From Epiperipatus broadwayi (Eukaryota; Onychophora; Udeonychophora; Euonychophora; Peripatidae), in contig JAQFVV010000030.1 of NCBI GenBank assembly GCA_028023455.1, positions 3,860,501 to 3,924,500 of the forward strand: a stretch of DNA of 64,000 nt, read 5' to 3'. Shown here piece by piece: positions 46,846-61,690 of the stretch. The position numbers were made by a program, and so were the translations under genes. Below the pieces are notes generated by a model. That model was not told where the DNA came from. It made no database searches and saw only the letters and a program-made list of their open reading frames with translations. The stretch's first letter is position 1. Each line of letters starts with the position of its first letter.

Positions 46846-49800
46846 ATTGATATAAAAGCATCCAAATGAAAATATAGTTGCAATGGATTATATTTTTACT
46901 AACAGAAAATTTGTATTTCAAGATCAGCATGTTATTCAACTAAAAAAAAACTACTGATTAATGAAATGTAAGCCATGCATAAGTAGTATAAAGCTAGAGA
47001 TATAAAATTAAAAATTAATCAAATGGAATTTCCAAAATCAAAGAGTAAACCTGAATGATAACTGAAAATTTTCACTAACTTGTATATGTTAATTTCAACC
47101 ATCATTTTATTTATTTCCAAAAAATACTATAATACATTTAATAGGATTCATTTATAATGTTCACAACTCACATCATGTCAAGACTTTTGTGTTTATCTTA
47201 AATTTGTTTATTAAAAAATAAATAAAAGAAGTTGAGAAGTTCGCTAGTTTATAAGCAATAACGAACTTGGGAGATAATTTTTTTTTTTGTTGATAAATCT
47301 CAGTTATTCTTTTATTCTCTAAATTAGCCTAAATTTATTATGAAATATATCTATTGGCTTTTGATTAAAAGCATAACTAGGAGAAATGCTATGCCATCAA
47401 TATCCAATTCTCAACCAAAAACAGATCATGTCACAGATTATCACAACCTTACTCAAACCAAAACTTTACTATTTACCAAACATTAAGCTACGAACGTTTA
47501 AAACAATAATAGTAAAGATATAATTTTTAAGTTATATCTCAACATACATGAAAAATTCCTCCTATAAGAAGTTTCCCTTTTATCATTCAGAATACATCAG
47601 TTGCTTATCATGTTCCATCAATCTATTTTTAACATAATCTAAGGGATTGAGTTTGACAGTTTTTTTTTTAATAAACTAGTAATTTACTTCTGGGCAGAAA
47701 AAGATTTCATTTTATTAGGACTAATTTTCTTTGCAAACTTATACAAGCAATCAAATATTTGCTAAGAACGTTTTCACTTTATTTATAATTTTTATAAGCT
47801 GTTTTTAAATTAATCTTAGCCTGGCTCTAAAAAAAAATTTAATCTTTTTTTTTTTTAAAAAAAGTCATATAAAAAGATTGATATATTTCAATGAAATCTT
47901 TATTTAAATTTTTCTGCAAGAAAATTTAGCAAAAAAAAAAAAAAAACTTCAATTTTATAACTAGTTATTTAAAATAAAATATTCCTTTGAATTTTTTTTA
48001 AAGATTTCATTAAAAACGTCTTATTATTATGCCTACATTTTTTTTACCTGAGAATTTAGAATAACTTTTAGAACAAAAATATATACTATATTATTTTAAA
48101 ATATAAAATGGCGAAATTAGCCATTTCTTTATAAATAAAACTGTTTTGTAAAAAAGGAGAGACTATTTTTAAAATGTATGTTTTTCAATTTGATAAATAT
48201 TTTTCAAATTTTACTCATTTTCTAACTCGGCTAAAATAATATTAATTTGGATTCAAGTTGAAAAATATCTTCATAAACTTTGTCTCCAATTTTTTTTTAT
48301 GAACTTTGCAATTTTTATGATTTAAGTTCTATTATCTTTTATAGCTCTAAATTTTCTGCCCAATATTAAATATTTGAAAACCAGGCACTCTTCACAAACC
48401 TGGGAGCTTAATTGTACGTCCAATATTAACAATATGTGCTATAAATTTTTATCTTATTCATATACATCCTAAAATGTCAATAGCTAAATAATTTTCATTT
48501 TTAAATCATTTCACAATAGACAAAGATTATTTAAATCAATAGAATATCACCAATCTGTAATTATAATAATATCAATAGATAAAAGTCGGGTTCTGGTTCC
48601 TTTGCATTGGTGATATTACATTGGCGTATTTAAACTTTTGTTGTTGAAAATATGATTTAGATATATAAACATATATTGTCTAGTACTAATTAGTCATGGT
48701 CAGACTTTAAGAAGTTAGAAGAAAAGAAAGACATAAATACTGGGAGTTCAAGTAGAATGAGATTCTTTATAAATAAAAGTGAAAGAATCATTTTTAGTGT
48801 GGTGATTATTTATATAATGCTTGAACACTAGAAGGATCAGCTTGAGCTTTAGTCCAGACAGTTTTAGCTCTAGAGTTGTAATTCTATCATTATGGTCAAT
48901 GGAACAGATCTTCCTTCTAAGAATCACTTCAATACTATAATTTTAATTGTTAATAGTGGAAAGTGATGGAGTGGAAACGGATTCTCTTATAAACATTCAT
49001 TCTGATGGTGTATAAGGGTTATTATAAAGATATATAGATGTGCTTTTGATTATCAAACAACATTTTAAAATTGTAGTGGGAGATTATAATGTGGAATGCA
49101 AGAATAAATTTGGCTATAGAGATAAAAAGAATAAATGATTGGCTTGTGAAATTTGAGAAAAAGAAAAACTGAAAAAATATCAGAAATAAAAATGGTCATA
49201 AAAGTACTTTAAATGAATGTGCAACATAATTAAATTATATTTCATTAACAAAGCATATGTATTTCAAGACGATAATATGATTATCAGGTACAAGACAAAA
49301 AGTGACCATTAGTTAAGGAGATGCAAATAAAATGTTATTACAAAGCTAAAAGCACAACAGCTATTAAAAAAAGATAACTTCATCAGTTGATGCCTCTAAT
49401 CTTCAAAAATGCTTCAGTGAATTTAAACAAAAGCTTGAAAATCATTTCTAATTATTAACAGTCCTGAAGATGATTCAGACTAAAATAATGTAAATAGGGA
49501 GATAACTGATATTTTTTACAAATTTCTACATAGATAATCCATGCAAAAATGCAACAATTCATCAATAAATTTTCAATTGAAACAAAGTAATTTGTATAAA
49601 AAAGAAAATAGAAAATATTTATTTAAATGAACCAACTATCTGGAATTCTGTAAACTGGTAGAGAAAAGAATTAAAAGTTGATACAAGGAAATAAAATTAT
49701 GAATTGACAAGGAAAGCTATAGTAAAAAAAATCTCAAAATTATTAAACAATATATTGTTATTAAAAAGAAAGTTATTCCAGAAATAAGGAGAAAATATTC

Positions 49801-50090
49801 CACTATTAAAAGAGATGATATTGTGGAGAATGTGAAATAATTATGCAAAAAAGGAAGAAAACAAAGTAGATTCTATGTAGCATTTTTTGAAATTCCAAAT
49901 ATTTTAAATATATAAAAAATGTGCAATTAAATGTATGAAGAATAAAAAAGTTTCAATAAATTATTATACATATATGTATTGAAGCAGCAAGGAAAGACTG
50001 GAGTAACTATGGGGAGATGAAAGAACATTATCCCCACTAAATATTATTTATGAATAAATATAATAGGAGCAAAAGAGAATCAGAATTTAA
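46846..50090. other. Unassigned AT-rich DNA
   Basis: More than 3 kb without a recognisable gene or element. A small hairpin (AATATCACCAAT and complement, 48543-48554 and 48606-48617) is the only structure noted. Confidence 0.5.
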
Positions 50091-50092
50091 TA

Positions 50093-50093
50093 A

Positions 50094-50137
<44 letters not shown>

Positions 50138-50153
50138 TGATGATGATGATGAT
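50093..50153. repeat. (AAT)n followed by (GAT)n
   Basis: A trinucleotide microsatellite that changes from AAT to GAT units at about 50134. Confidence 0.95.
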
Positions 50154-50436
50154 AAGTTACATTACCAGCATTTCACAAGAATTATCAACAGTCATTTCTT
50201 GTAATAGAATCTAAAAGATTTTGTATCAAAATCTAGGCTACTTGTGCCAAATTTAGGGAATAATATAAAACAATTATCTGCATGCACATCCTTAAATGCT
50301 AATCTATTAATCATAATAAAAATTTATGGGATACTGATACATACTGATCATTATCAATGCTCTGGACAGGCAGTACCAAGAGTATACAGGCCAAATAAAA
50401 ACTAATTTGTAATTTCTATAAAACAAATAAAGTTAT

Positions 50437-50697
50437 GTGAATGGACTTTATCTAGTGCCATGCTTGCAATTATATTTCATTCCAATATCAGCCTTTCAAG
50501 CTAATTGAGCACGCACCTTTTGAGTGTTAAATAAATGAATACTCTCTTCTTCAATCCAAGATATAGTATTCTTTTTATTCCTGCATAAATACTATATCTT
50601 GGATTGAAGAAGAGAGTATTCATTTATTTAACACTCAAAAGGCATGTGCTCAATTAGCTTGAAAGGCTGATATTGGAATGAAAAGTGAATGGACTTT
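50437..50697. mobile_element. Near-perfect palindrome with 13-bp target duplication
   Basis: GTGAATGGACTTT lies at 50437-50449 and 50685-50697. Arms of about 95 bp (50475-50570 and 50588-50683) match except for one or two bases. They share TCCAATATCAGCC, GCTAATTGAGCAC and CTTCTTCAATCCAAG blocks with their complements. The loop is about 17 bp. Only the left side has extra sequence (50450-50474). Very similar arms suggest either youth or gene conversion between arms. Confidence 0.85.
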
Positions 50698-52805
50698 GAA
50701 AATGTTCTTAATATTTGTGCCATCCAAAGAATTATCTAAATATCCAAACACAAACATAATCCCCACATATAAAAAATTAACCATTATTGCTCTAGAGTTA
50801 GTTCAGGATAAAAGATCATAGGAATTGTGACTGTGAATAAAAGAAAATATAAATATATATGCTTAATTTAATTTAAATAGTCTTATTGGGAGTGGTTTAC
50901 ACATCTTTTAAAACACTTATAATGAAATCAAATCACACACTGCCAATTCATAGAACAGATAGTTGAAGGAATAAAGACATTAACACTAATATTTTTTAAA
51001 CAATTATTGAATGAAATTAATTAATAAATTAATAAATTCAGAAAGGATATGACAATGTGATAATTTCAAATCTAACCCATTTCTATAAAAATATAATTTC
51101 ATCTAGTAAATATGATTAACGTTGACTTTTACTAATTAAATTAATTCGTCTTTACTTCAAACATAATTATTTCCATTTTCAATGATTAAAATTTAAAAAC
51201 TATTTTATTGAAAAAAAATAAAAAATGTAAGATTAGTTAAAAAAATTCCCCACTTTTTATAAAAATGGAAAGGTCTCATATCCTTTTTACAATTTTTTTT
51301 TTTTTGGTGGGGGGATAAAAAATGTGTTTCAACTACAAAAAAAATGTAATCAAATGTAATTATTACTATTAATTATTACTAATAAAAATTATTTGTACAT
51401 GTAAAATGTATAAATAAAAATGTCTAAATAAAAATATGCACATCACCTATACCTTGCTTTATCATCATTTCATTTGTTTTAGTTATTCTTTTGTAGTTAT
51501 GACTTTCAGTTTCTTTCATGTTGGTTTATCTTCTTGTAAGCTTCAAATGTTGAGTTTAAATAAATAAAAAAAATTTGAAAGTTCTATTAACTTTTTCTTT
51601 TGTAGGTTCAAATTTCCAGTATGGTAATATTTCAAAGTATATACAATTAAATTTATCCATTTTACAATACAATAACTTTCAGGTTAGTGCAGGGTGAATT
51701 TATTCATTTTTCAATAATTTGAAATCAGGCTAACACAGCCTGAGGTAGCTATGCTTTTGGATAGAATATGAAAATTATTGCAGATTTTTCCTAGTGGTAT
51801 CCTCTTTTACATTTGCTTATAGTGAACATTCTATATAGTAAAATTTGGTGATATTCAAATTTTAGGTTAAGCTTAGCATGTGTGATTTTTTTCAAAATTC
51901 ATTTTAAAACCATTTTTGTCAAACTAATAAGATTGGTCTTATTTTAGACTAAAAATTTGACTTCTCACTGATCTCTTTATAGCTGGGATACTAGACACTT
52001 TTCTTAAAGGTTGAATAAAAAAAGATTTGCTGCCTAGACTAGATACTGAAGTCTAATGCTCTAATTTGCCATTATCTTATTTTGGGGTGATAATTTTGTA
52101 TCCATTCAATCACATATCTCAGACATGATAGCATTAAACCCTGACCAATTGAATCTATTTTTACAAAAAGATTATTTCTTTCCATTTTTTCTTTTAATTA
52201 ATAGAAGTTCTATTCAAATTATTGAAATTTTTCTGTAATTATTTTTTAAATTAATAATAACAAATATATAATCTTTTAATTCACTTTCACTAGAATAACA
52301 TTGCCCTTTGTTTTAGAGAGACAAAGAGAAAGGAAAAAGAACAACTTTAATTAGTTAAAACAGTGTATCATAACAAAAATCTTATTTTTTTTTCTTTTAA
52401 AAACTTATAGTACATAAAATTTTACTTATTTATCTTATTATTTTTTTTTAAAAAAAAGTGAAAACTATTCAATAAATTACTAAAGAAAGAAAACAATTTT
52501 TTTTTTATCTTATTACTTTTTTTAAAAAAAAAACTAAAACTAATAGATAAATGAAATTACTAAATAGATGGGGGGGGGAATTATGTTTTATTATTTTTAT
52601 ATACATTTTCTTTCTCTTTTACAACTAACCTTAATTATATTTCACATTTTTATTATTTAAAAAAATTATGGAATTTTCATATTATCATTTAAAGAATGTA
52701 AAACCGTTAAATAAGTTAATGGTTGTTATTAAAAAACATGAGAAAAATAATTCTTATGAATTTTCCTATTTTAAATTTACTGGTTCTAATAAGTTTGTAA
52801 TATCT

Positions 52806-52808
<3 letters not shown>
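50698..52808. other. Unassigned AT-rich DNA
   Basis: Homopolymer-rich; contains G runs at 51307-51314 and 52570-52577. No gene was recognised. Confidence 0.45.

Positions 52809-52878
<70 letters not shown>
52809..52878. repeat. (TA)n interrupted by GCA
   Basis: About 70 bp of alternating TA with one GCAA interruption near 52839. Confidence 0.95.
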
Positions 52879-52880
<2 letters not shown>

Positions 52881-53639
52881 GCCCTTGTCTGTAGGTCATA
52901 GGTAGGGTAGAAAGGTCAATTATTAAAAAATTTTAAATTTTAAGTTATATTTGTAAGATATATAAATAATAATGGGATAAGTAGATTTTATAGTACAATT
53001 TAAAGCTAAAAATACCTGGTAGGTAACAGTGTAATAAATTATTTTAAAAGAAAACAGTTAAATAAAGCTTAAATATCATTGCTGATGGTTGTGAAAGCTG
53101 GCCATATAAAATAATACAGCTATAGATAGTTAAAAGTATATCAATTATTTAGTATAATATTTAAAAAAACTAATAAATTAAATAAATGAAATGTAATGTT
53201 ATAATTGTATTTAAAAATCAAATTTAATAGAGTATAATTTATTAATAAACTGTGGGATGGTGAGAATTATATTTAGTTCTACATTTTAAAATTATTTTCT
53301 AAATTTTTTATAAAATATATCAATTTTGGTAATTTAAACCAAGACGTAAATAAAAATCATTTGATAAAAGTTAGTAAACACGTGACCGTATATTGTATGC
53401 CTTCACACACACTCTTGTTAAAATAATAATAAACTGTGTGAATTTAAAACTAGATATAATTGCCATCGATCTTTAAAGTGAAAGTTAAAAATATTAAATA
53501 TTGTTTTAATAATTATTTTAAAGCTTAGATAATTTTTTATAAAAACTATAATTGAATTTAATAATATTAGTCTGGGAAATATTCCAGACATTACGTCATC
53601 AATTCTTAACTTTAAACATACATTCTGTTATCAAAATAA
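52879..53639. other. Unassigned AT-rich DNA
   Basis: Nothing was recognised. Confidence 0.4.
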
Positions 53640-56600
53640 AATGAATAAATTGTTCGCGCTAAAATAAATATTAACCAATCAAAGGATGTAAAATTAACAG
53701 ACAAAAATCTAAGAATTATACAGAGCGGGAGAAGTAATGTGTAAGTGAAAGAGAAAGTAACACATTTGATAGCTGATAACATCGAAGCTGAAAGTAATAT
53801 AAATTTATAATTTCGGATTTATTCTAAAAGTTATTCTGTAACATATAATATATTTTTGACTACAGAGATATGTATTGCTAATTTTAAGTTTATCTTACCA
53901 GGAAATTTTATTCAAATTTAACCAGAAAACCTACAGTAACATGGAAGTACAAGAAAAAATATTTAAAGTGATTGCTGAAAGAAAAATAATTGGAAATCAT
54001 CTTAATGCCACCTTAGTTGTGCTCAACCAGAAATTTAATCTTATAACTGAAAGGAATACAATTGGGACGATATGTGAAAATCTGAAAGAGAAGCTGCTGG
54101 TCGTCAAGAACAATTTATGACGATAAATTTACAGGGCTATCTTAAAACTAAATTATACTTCTCTATGAACAAAATTTTAATATGCGTTCTATTATCAAGA
54201 AAAATAATGATGGAGAAAGAATGTTTATTTTGTAAAGAAAACATTATTAAAACTATAATTCCAGAATGTTAGAATAAAGAAAAAAGTTAAAGACTAATAT
54301 GAAAGTGCTATACGTATTATGGAAAGGAATGGAAAACTTTATATAGTCAGAGAAAAAAATATTATAACATACTAAATGGAGAAAATACTTGATGGAAACA
54401 AAATATAAGATTAAATGACTAAATAAAAAATGGATACATGGAAACCGAAATTTTATTGAAGATTTTAAAAAGTCCGTACAAGATGCATCAGGGGAAACCA
54501 GACGCGCGGGAAAAAGCTAGCAGACTATGTTAAAGGAGATATCAAGAATTAATAAGTGTATAAAATATTGAGAAAACTAAGGATCATCGTCGATGAAGAT
54601 TATTAAACAGAGTTATTTTTTTAATAGAACATTAAGTGACTGAACAAAAATAAAGTATATATATTTTTTTTTAGCTTTAAGATGAACAATTTTCAAGCAA
54701 GTTCGACAAAGCAGTATCGTAAATATAACTTAAATATTTTTATTTGACTGTATTTAAAATATAAAAATTCTATATTAGCTTAGGGAAACATATAAACATG
54801 AATTTAAGAATAATGAGATTTAAATATAATAGCTTAATAGAATGATAGAAATATTATTATAAAAATAAAATGTATGTATGGAAGTTTCAAATATCTACAA
54901 GAAGTAATGGAATGGTAAAGCCTTCAGAATACGATCAAGAGGATAGAGATCGTTTTGGTAATTGTGATATTATTGATAATGCATAATGTATTTTTTTTTA
55001 GGTCATCTATTAATGAAGAATGATGTATGAAAGTTTTAAAATTATAAGTACACATTTTATCCAACATTAAAACATATATTTGAGATAGTAGTAATTTTAA
55101 ATGTGCATGCAATAAGTTGTTTTAAAAAGATAATTAATAATAAGTATCATAATAATTATGTGATTCTTTTGAACTTTTATGTTGCAAAATCTTCAAATAA
55201 TTTTAAAATAGTTGGTATATTATAAATATACGAGATAAGTAGTAAAAGATTTTCTTAAGAATAGCTGTATAGTTTGAACTAAAAATGAATTTTATTATTG
55301 TTAGAAATGTAGACAGAAATTTGTCAATGTACTGCATAGATAAATCTAGAGAAATAAATCGGATAGTGACTTGGTAGTACTGGTGTAGAGGAAACCAAGA
55401 TGATGTTTTTTGCCAAGAAATAAGAAAAATCAAATATTTGGATCATAGTATTTTGTGTGATTTCAGTATAGCTAACTAAGTCCTATCACTGAACACATAT
55501 ATTTTGGACAGTCTTTTTTACGTATCTTTGAAACTTTTTGATGTTATATAAAGCTGAAGGAATAGCTTTAGCATCACTCCTATAGTAGAGGTGGATAGAC
55601 AGATAAAGGTCACTCCTCTATGGTGTTCTTTAAATTCACTGTGCCATCATTGTCAAGTTTTATGACGGATAATATTCTAGTTGTTTTGATCCTGCGCATC
55701 TATTTTCGCTATCCTTGTTTCATGAATATACATCGTCAGAAAGATATTTTTATAGAAATGATACATAAAATAGAAATGAAGCTAGGTTGTCGTTATGTAA
55801 GAATAGTTTATTTACTAGAATGATTTAGAATTGTTATTTTAAAAGTGAAAGTATAAATGTCATAGAGAGATGAAGAATCATATGATATAGTTTTAAAAAG
55901 TAATTCTGAAATGAATATAAGATTTTAAAGGAAAAATCTAAACAAAGTTTTTAAAGTAATAATAAAATTTTAATATTTTATATGATATTTAAAAATAGAG
56001 ATTGCATGTTGGTTGAAAAATGATTCAATAATGTGTAACTGATATATGTATTTGTGCATGGTATGTTAATGAGTGTAATTACCATACGAAGCAAAGGCTT
56101 GGATAAGTATTGGATTAATAATTATTGTATAGTCAATAATAAAACGGAACATCAAAATGTCAAGAAGGGTTTGAATCTTTAGGATTCCATACGAATAATA
56201 TAAAAATAGAATTTTATGATTTTGTATAATTTTTACTACGAAGGTAAAAAATTTTGTAAAAAATATAATTTTAAAATTAATAGAGATATAAAGTATTAAT
56301 GATAATTATTGATAGATACATTTTTGTAACAAGCTAAACTAAAATCAGATATTTAATAATAATAATACTGTATAAGAGTTAAAAATAAAATAAGTAGAAA
56401 TTTAATGTTAAGAGATAAACTAGTAAAGTAATTTTGTAACAGGAAAGTAGGGATATCCGATGTATATAATGTAAATATTGTTATTTGTATAATTATTAAT
56501 AAACTATGTTGTAAATTTATTTGTAAGCTTCGTGTCTTAGTTATTATTTCTCCACATAGAATGCATGATATCGCAATACACATTGATAATTGCAACAGAC

Positions 56601-57420
56601 ATATAATTTTGCACAAAGTAGATAAACATAAAAGTGTTATAATAATTTTTGAAAATTTATTTGTATGATAAAATTAAAGGATTATAATTATATCGTTCAT
56701 TGGTCATAAGTTGGTTGCCACAATATTAAATAAATTATATGCTAATATTACAACACGTATTTTGATCGTCAGATTATTAAATACTACTACGAACGTAATA
56801 TTCATTTATTTATTTCATTTAAGAAGAAATAGGATTACATTATACTATTATTATTATTATTATTATTTATTATTGTTAGTTGTTACGTAGTGAATTTATG
56901 ACATAAAATTCCCTTCTCATAGTTTACTACCGTAATTTAAATCAGTTTAAATGCAATTTATGAACCTGAGATTTATTTATTTGATTTGATTTTATTTCAT
57001 TTATTTACTTAAATTATTTAATTGAGCTAGATTATTATTACAAAGAATAATAAGATATGATTATTATCTTAATCGTAATGAAAAGAGCTTGGAAAGTCAT
57101 AAGAATACCATAAGTTGATTATTTAGTATAGTGTTCTTATGCCATTGGGATAGTATCGTGTGGATATATCTCAATGTAGTCTGTCTCGCTCCCCGTGTCG
57201 TCGCTCCATGTCTCATGAAAATAATAAAAATTTTAATAATATAACTGTATTTATATTTTAAAGTTTAGAGCTAGTAGTAATCATTTTAATAAATTAATTT
57301 CATTCATTTTGTTAAGACTGAGCTAGAGAGAACCCGGAATATTTAGGCGTAGTAATAAGAATCCTAAATTATTTTCTATGGAGTGGACGCGCGAAGTCAG
57401 ATCATCGGGGGAGGACGGTA
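53640..57420. other. Decayed region of unknown origin, possibly an old LTR or other retroelement
   Basis: The texture changes here, with more G on the plus strand and islands such as CAGACGCGCGGGAAAAAGC (about 54500), CTCGCTCCCCGTGTCGTCGC (about 57187) and GGAGTGGACGCGCGAAG (about 57380). A 59-codon frame from ATG 53941 to 54117 begins MEVQEKIFKVIAERK. A later broken frame near 54460-54550 reads KWIHGNRNF and ETRRAGKKLADYVKGDIKN. These look like remnants of one coding sequence, but I do not recognise the family. No terminal repeats were identified. Confidence 0.35.
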
Positions 57421-57422
57421 CA

Positions 57423-57944
57423 ATATATATATATATATATATATAAACAATGTAGAGAATAAACGACTTTTTGAAAAGATTATGTATCAAATATCAAAGT
57501 GATAAGATATACTAAATAATTGGAAAAATACAATAATTTCATAAAATATTTAGGAAAGATTGAAAAAAAAATATTAAATCTGTAAGTCAGTCTTTTACTG
57601 ACTTTCTATGAGATTTCTATCAGGATTATTAGAGTCCTTCTTTATTGATTATTGGACTCAAACCATTCAAAAAACAAGGTAAATGTAATAGTGATATTTA
57701 TTAGACATCCAAGTATAAAAAGACATTTCTAAAAACCTTGTGAATTTTGTCTTTCAATTTATAGATTCTAAAAAACACATTTGTCTTTTTTAAGGATTTC
57801 TGTTATGATTAAAGCTTTGGCAACTTTTTCAGAATTAACAATATCAAATTATAAGCTGAGACAGCTGTATTTTGATAAATATTCTTTAAAATTTGATAAT
57901 GTAATTATGATGTTTATTTAAAAAGTTTTGCTGCCATAGTTCAG
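57423..57944. other. Unassigned AT-rich DNA
   Basis: Begins with a short (TA)n at 57423-57444. No gene was recognised. Confidence 0.4.
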
Positions 57945-58198
<254 letters not shown>

Positions 58199-58355
58199 TT
58201 TATTATTATTATTTTTTTTTTTTTTTTTTATTTATTTATATATCATTCCAATCTAATCTATTCTCATATATAAAAAAAATCAATCAATTTCAAATGATTT
58301 TAAGGCAACCTCCTTTAACCAAAAAATTGGGCACCCAAAAAAAAAAGAAGGGGGA

Positions 58356-58386
<31 letters not shown>

Positions 58387-58513
58387 ACGAAAAAATATGG
58401 GGGGAGGTAAGGAGGAACAACTTGATTATTGGTGGTGGGGGGGGTCAGTTTTAACCCGGGGGACACTGATGGTTCTTTCTATTAAAATTTTTAATAAATA
58501 AAAAAAGAACAAC
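58199..58513. other. Low-complexity spacer between two AAT arrays
   Basis: Contains a T run, a (TA)n at 58356-58383, and purine-rich stretches with G runs up to nine (about 58436-58444). Homopolymers and simple repeats dominate. Confidence 0.6.
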
Positions 58514-58780
<267 letters not shown>

Positions 58781-59481
58781 CATTAAACATTATAAAGTAT
58801 AACTAAATAAAATTTTAAGAGGAGTAGAAACCTTAATTCACTCTTGCAAAAAAAGTTTCCAATATTTATAGCACACATCACAAAGTAGTGAGAGTACAAT
58901 AATTTCTTTACTTTTTATAAAATTTCTTTCATTATCCCTTTCCAATATCGTCTTACATCTCTAACTGCCTTCTTATTGCCATGATCAGATTCGCATTTTA
59001 ATAAAATAATTATCTTTTATAAATCTTATTGCTGTGTTTATGCCACTTTACCTTTCTTCGACAATAAATATAAGCTCTTATTTTATAGAACTATGGTAGT
59101 ATGATCTTAGGGTTCTTATATTACATTTTAATATTAAAATTTTCTCAATATTTTACTATATGGATATATTGTTAATATAATGAATGATACCTGGTGGTAA
59201 ATATGAGAAGATTTGCACTTACTCTGCAAGCTAATGTTTACCTACTATATAATAACAATGGAAAATTTTAATAAAATATTTTAATTAAAACAAAAATGCA
59301 TAAAACGCTAAATTTGGAATAATCATCTGCTAGGATAGCATTTGAATACAGAGTGGAAAAGGATTTTATGATCACTCAAAATATTCATCAACAGCATAAA
59401 TAAATTTTATTAATGAAAATAGACAATGATTGATTATAAAAGCAGTCTTACTTAAATAAATTGCAGTTTTAAATTACAGTA
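58781..59481. other. Unassigned AT-rich DNA
   Basis: Nothing was recognised. Confidence 0.4.
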
Positions 59482-59885
59482 ATCAATAGAAATAGAAATT
59501 TTTTCTACAGTACAGGGTTTTTTCTACCTGCACTTATATATGTAATATATAAAGTGTTTGAACTCAGACTTTCGCATTACTCTTCCATCATCAAATTTTC
59601 AATGAAATGTACAGCTGAAGAGTTGTGGGTGGAGTGGTTTGAAGCCTGTCCATTAAAGCATGAAGATTGGCTATCTTAATATAAGCTGATAATTCATTGT
59701 ATATGTGTGGAGATGATAATCTGGACCAACTGACGAGTGCTGGTTTAGCAAGAAATACATATATTAGTGATTATTTATCTTTTTGACATGTGTGTGATCA
59801 AATGTATTAGCAATATGAGATAGCAAGGATGGTTGAGAGTTATGTGAAAGTCTGAGTTTAAACCCCTATATAATGATCAATAGAA
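59482..59885. mobile_element. Family A repeat copy 10 with a short inverted 5' piece
   Basis: The first 75 bp (about 59505-59578) are the family A 3' end in minus sense (TTCTACAGTACAGGG start). The sequence then switches to a plus-sense copy running from the CATCATCAAATTTTCAATG block through the ribozyme to the CCCCTATATAATG end. ATCAATAGAA at 59482-59491 and 59876-59885 is a possible 10-bp target duplication. Confidence 0.75.
59714..59780 (+). ncRNA. Hammerhead ribozyme motif (family A, core bases intact)
   Basis: CTGACGA (59730-59736; C is allowed at position 7), GTGCT with AGCA in stem II and a G-A closing mismatch, GAAA, ATA/TAT stem III, ATA triplet. Stem I pairs ACCAA with TTAGT, with one mismatch, and the outer helix ATAATC/GATTAT is kept. 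Possibly weakly active. Confidence 0.6.
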
Positions 59886-61526
59886 TAAATGATTAATATT
59901 TTATTTCAAATGCATTCTTTATATCTACAAAATCATCAGCACTAAATAATTTAACATTTCATGTACATAACAGTACACTGAATAAAGAGTGTGAAAAATA
60001 TTTGCATTATAAATTACACAATGTTTAGATTTCTGGATATGGATTGGTGAATACCAAGATATTATAGAGACATTACACAAGACTTAACAACAAAAATAAC
60101 GTTTATTTTACGATGAACAAATTTTATAAATACTAACATTATGGGAAGTCTGTTACAAAATTTTCAAAAACACCGTGACAATAATCCAATGCAGTTGCTT
60201 ACAGGAGAATACTTTTACAATTTAAACATTTAAAATTAATAAATTAAATATCCACGGCCTATGATGGTCTTAGGTGGGTAAGTATATCTTATAAGTAAAA
60301 GATTATTACAAAAATTTTCATTATTATCACTAAAATATTTTGTATCTTTAAAGTGATAAAACTTTACTAATTTGTAAACAAATTTGTAGTACAAGCTTTA
60401 TATTGTCTTGCATAACAATTCTACAATTTTATAATCTATAGCTTAAATTAATTTATGTATTACTTATCAATTCTATAGTCTTTAATTGCTGAAGTTGTAC
60501 TAAATCTTTAAATTATTTTCAGAGGTTACACATATACACTCTATGCTATTATCCCAACAATGAGCAAACTTAAATGATATTTAGATCTTACCAATCCAGT
60601 GATGACTTGCTTCTTGATGTTGATGATGTTGCATATTTCTTATTTAAGCTAAGGAATATAAATTTACAATTTTGAATAAGTCATCATTGGTTTTATCTCA
60701 TGTAATGCTGGCAAAGCACAGTAAGACAGATTTGCATGTCAAAACTCTCCACCTATACTTAAGGAGTTTAAAATGCTTCTGAAAAAAGGATGATACACTT
60801 CAAAACAACAAACCTATCAATTTCTAATATATTAAAATATACTCTCCTCTGTATATGGTGCTAAATACAAAATAAAGAAGATACTTCCAAGAGGAAAAGC
60901 TAAATAAAGCAATGAACCTAGTGGTAGCATGAACCCAAAATGCACACCTACTTTCTGAAAGAAAATATGTTACAATTCTTATTGCTAGACATATATAATA
61001 AAATGGGGATGAACCACCATAAATATAACTATAAAATATGAGTAAAAATATAACTCAAGAAAAATATCAATGATACCAGAGAGAGTGGCACTCTATCTCC
61101 TGCTAAATTATTTCAATAGCAAAAATGAGAGCTACACTCTATCTACAAATCATTAAGGTGGAAATAAACTTGCACACCTTGGAAACATACAATGGTCAGA
61201 TAACATATATCACATATATAAGAGAGGAATTAATTCTAAACTCTCAATAAATGTAATATCAAATTGATGCATAAAATATAGTTGTCAAATATGACTAAAT
61301 AAATTTAACCTTAAGCAATTAAAAGGACAAGAGATATACATCATCATTTATAAACATATAAACATTCATTATAAAATATACTTATAACAAAGGACAAAGC
61401 AATACTCTTTAAAATAACAATACTAAATCATTATATAGTATCATTAATAATAATAAGTGAATGTCTGTCAGGTATGCTAGACCATAACATGTAAAATATT
61501 AAAAAAATAATATTTTAAATAGCATA
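59886..61526. other. Unassigned AT-rich DNA
   Basis: Slightly more mixed sequence (for example 60500-60980) but no coding region with recognisable motifs. Confidence 0.45.
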
Positions 61527-61690
61527 TGATCATCATCATCAACCATTATCAATCCACTGCAGGATGAAGGTCTCTCCAAGTTCAATCCAGCTCCGATTTT
61601 TAGCTTCTCTTTTCCACATCATCCCTGCACACTTTCTTATTTCATTCATCCATCTCACATGTGGTCTCTTTCTTGGTCTTTTACAATCTA
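61527..61690 (-). pseudogene. LINE 3' end: C-terminus of a non-LTR retrotransposon ORF2
   Basis: The minus strand reads RPRKRPHVRWMNEIRK, then AGMMWKREAKNRSWIELGE, QWIDNG and a stop, followed by a GAT-repeat tail. This matches the familiar C-terminal pattern RP-x(3)-W-x-DDI, AG-x(2)-W-x(3)-A-x-DR-x(2)-W-x(2)-LGE, QW of animal LINE polyproteins that end in GAT-type repeats. Only about 50 codons remain. The fragment is cut on its 5' side where the palindrome 61698-61976 is inserted. Confidence 0.75.
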
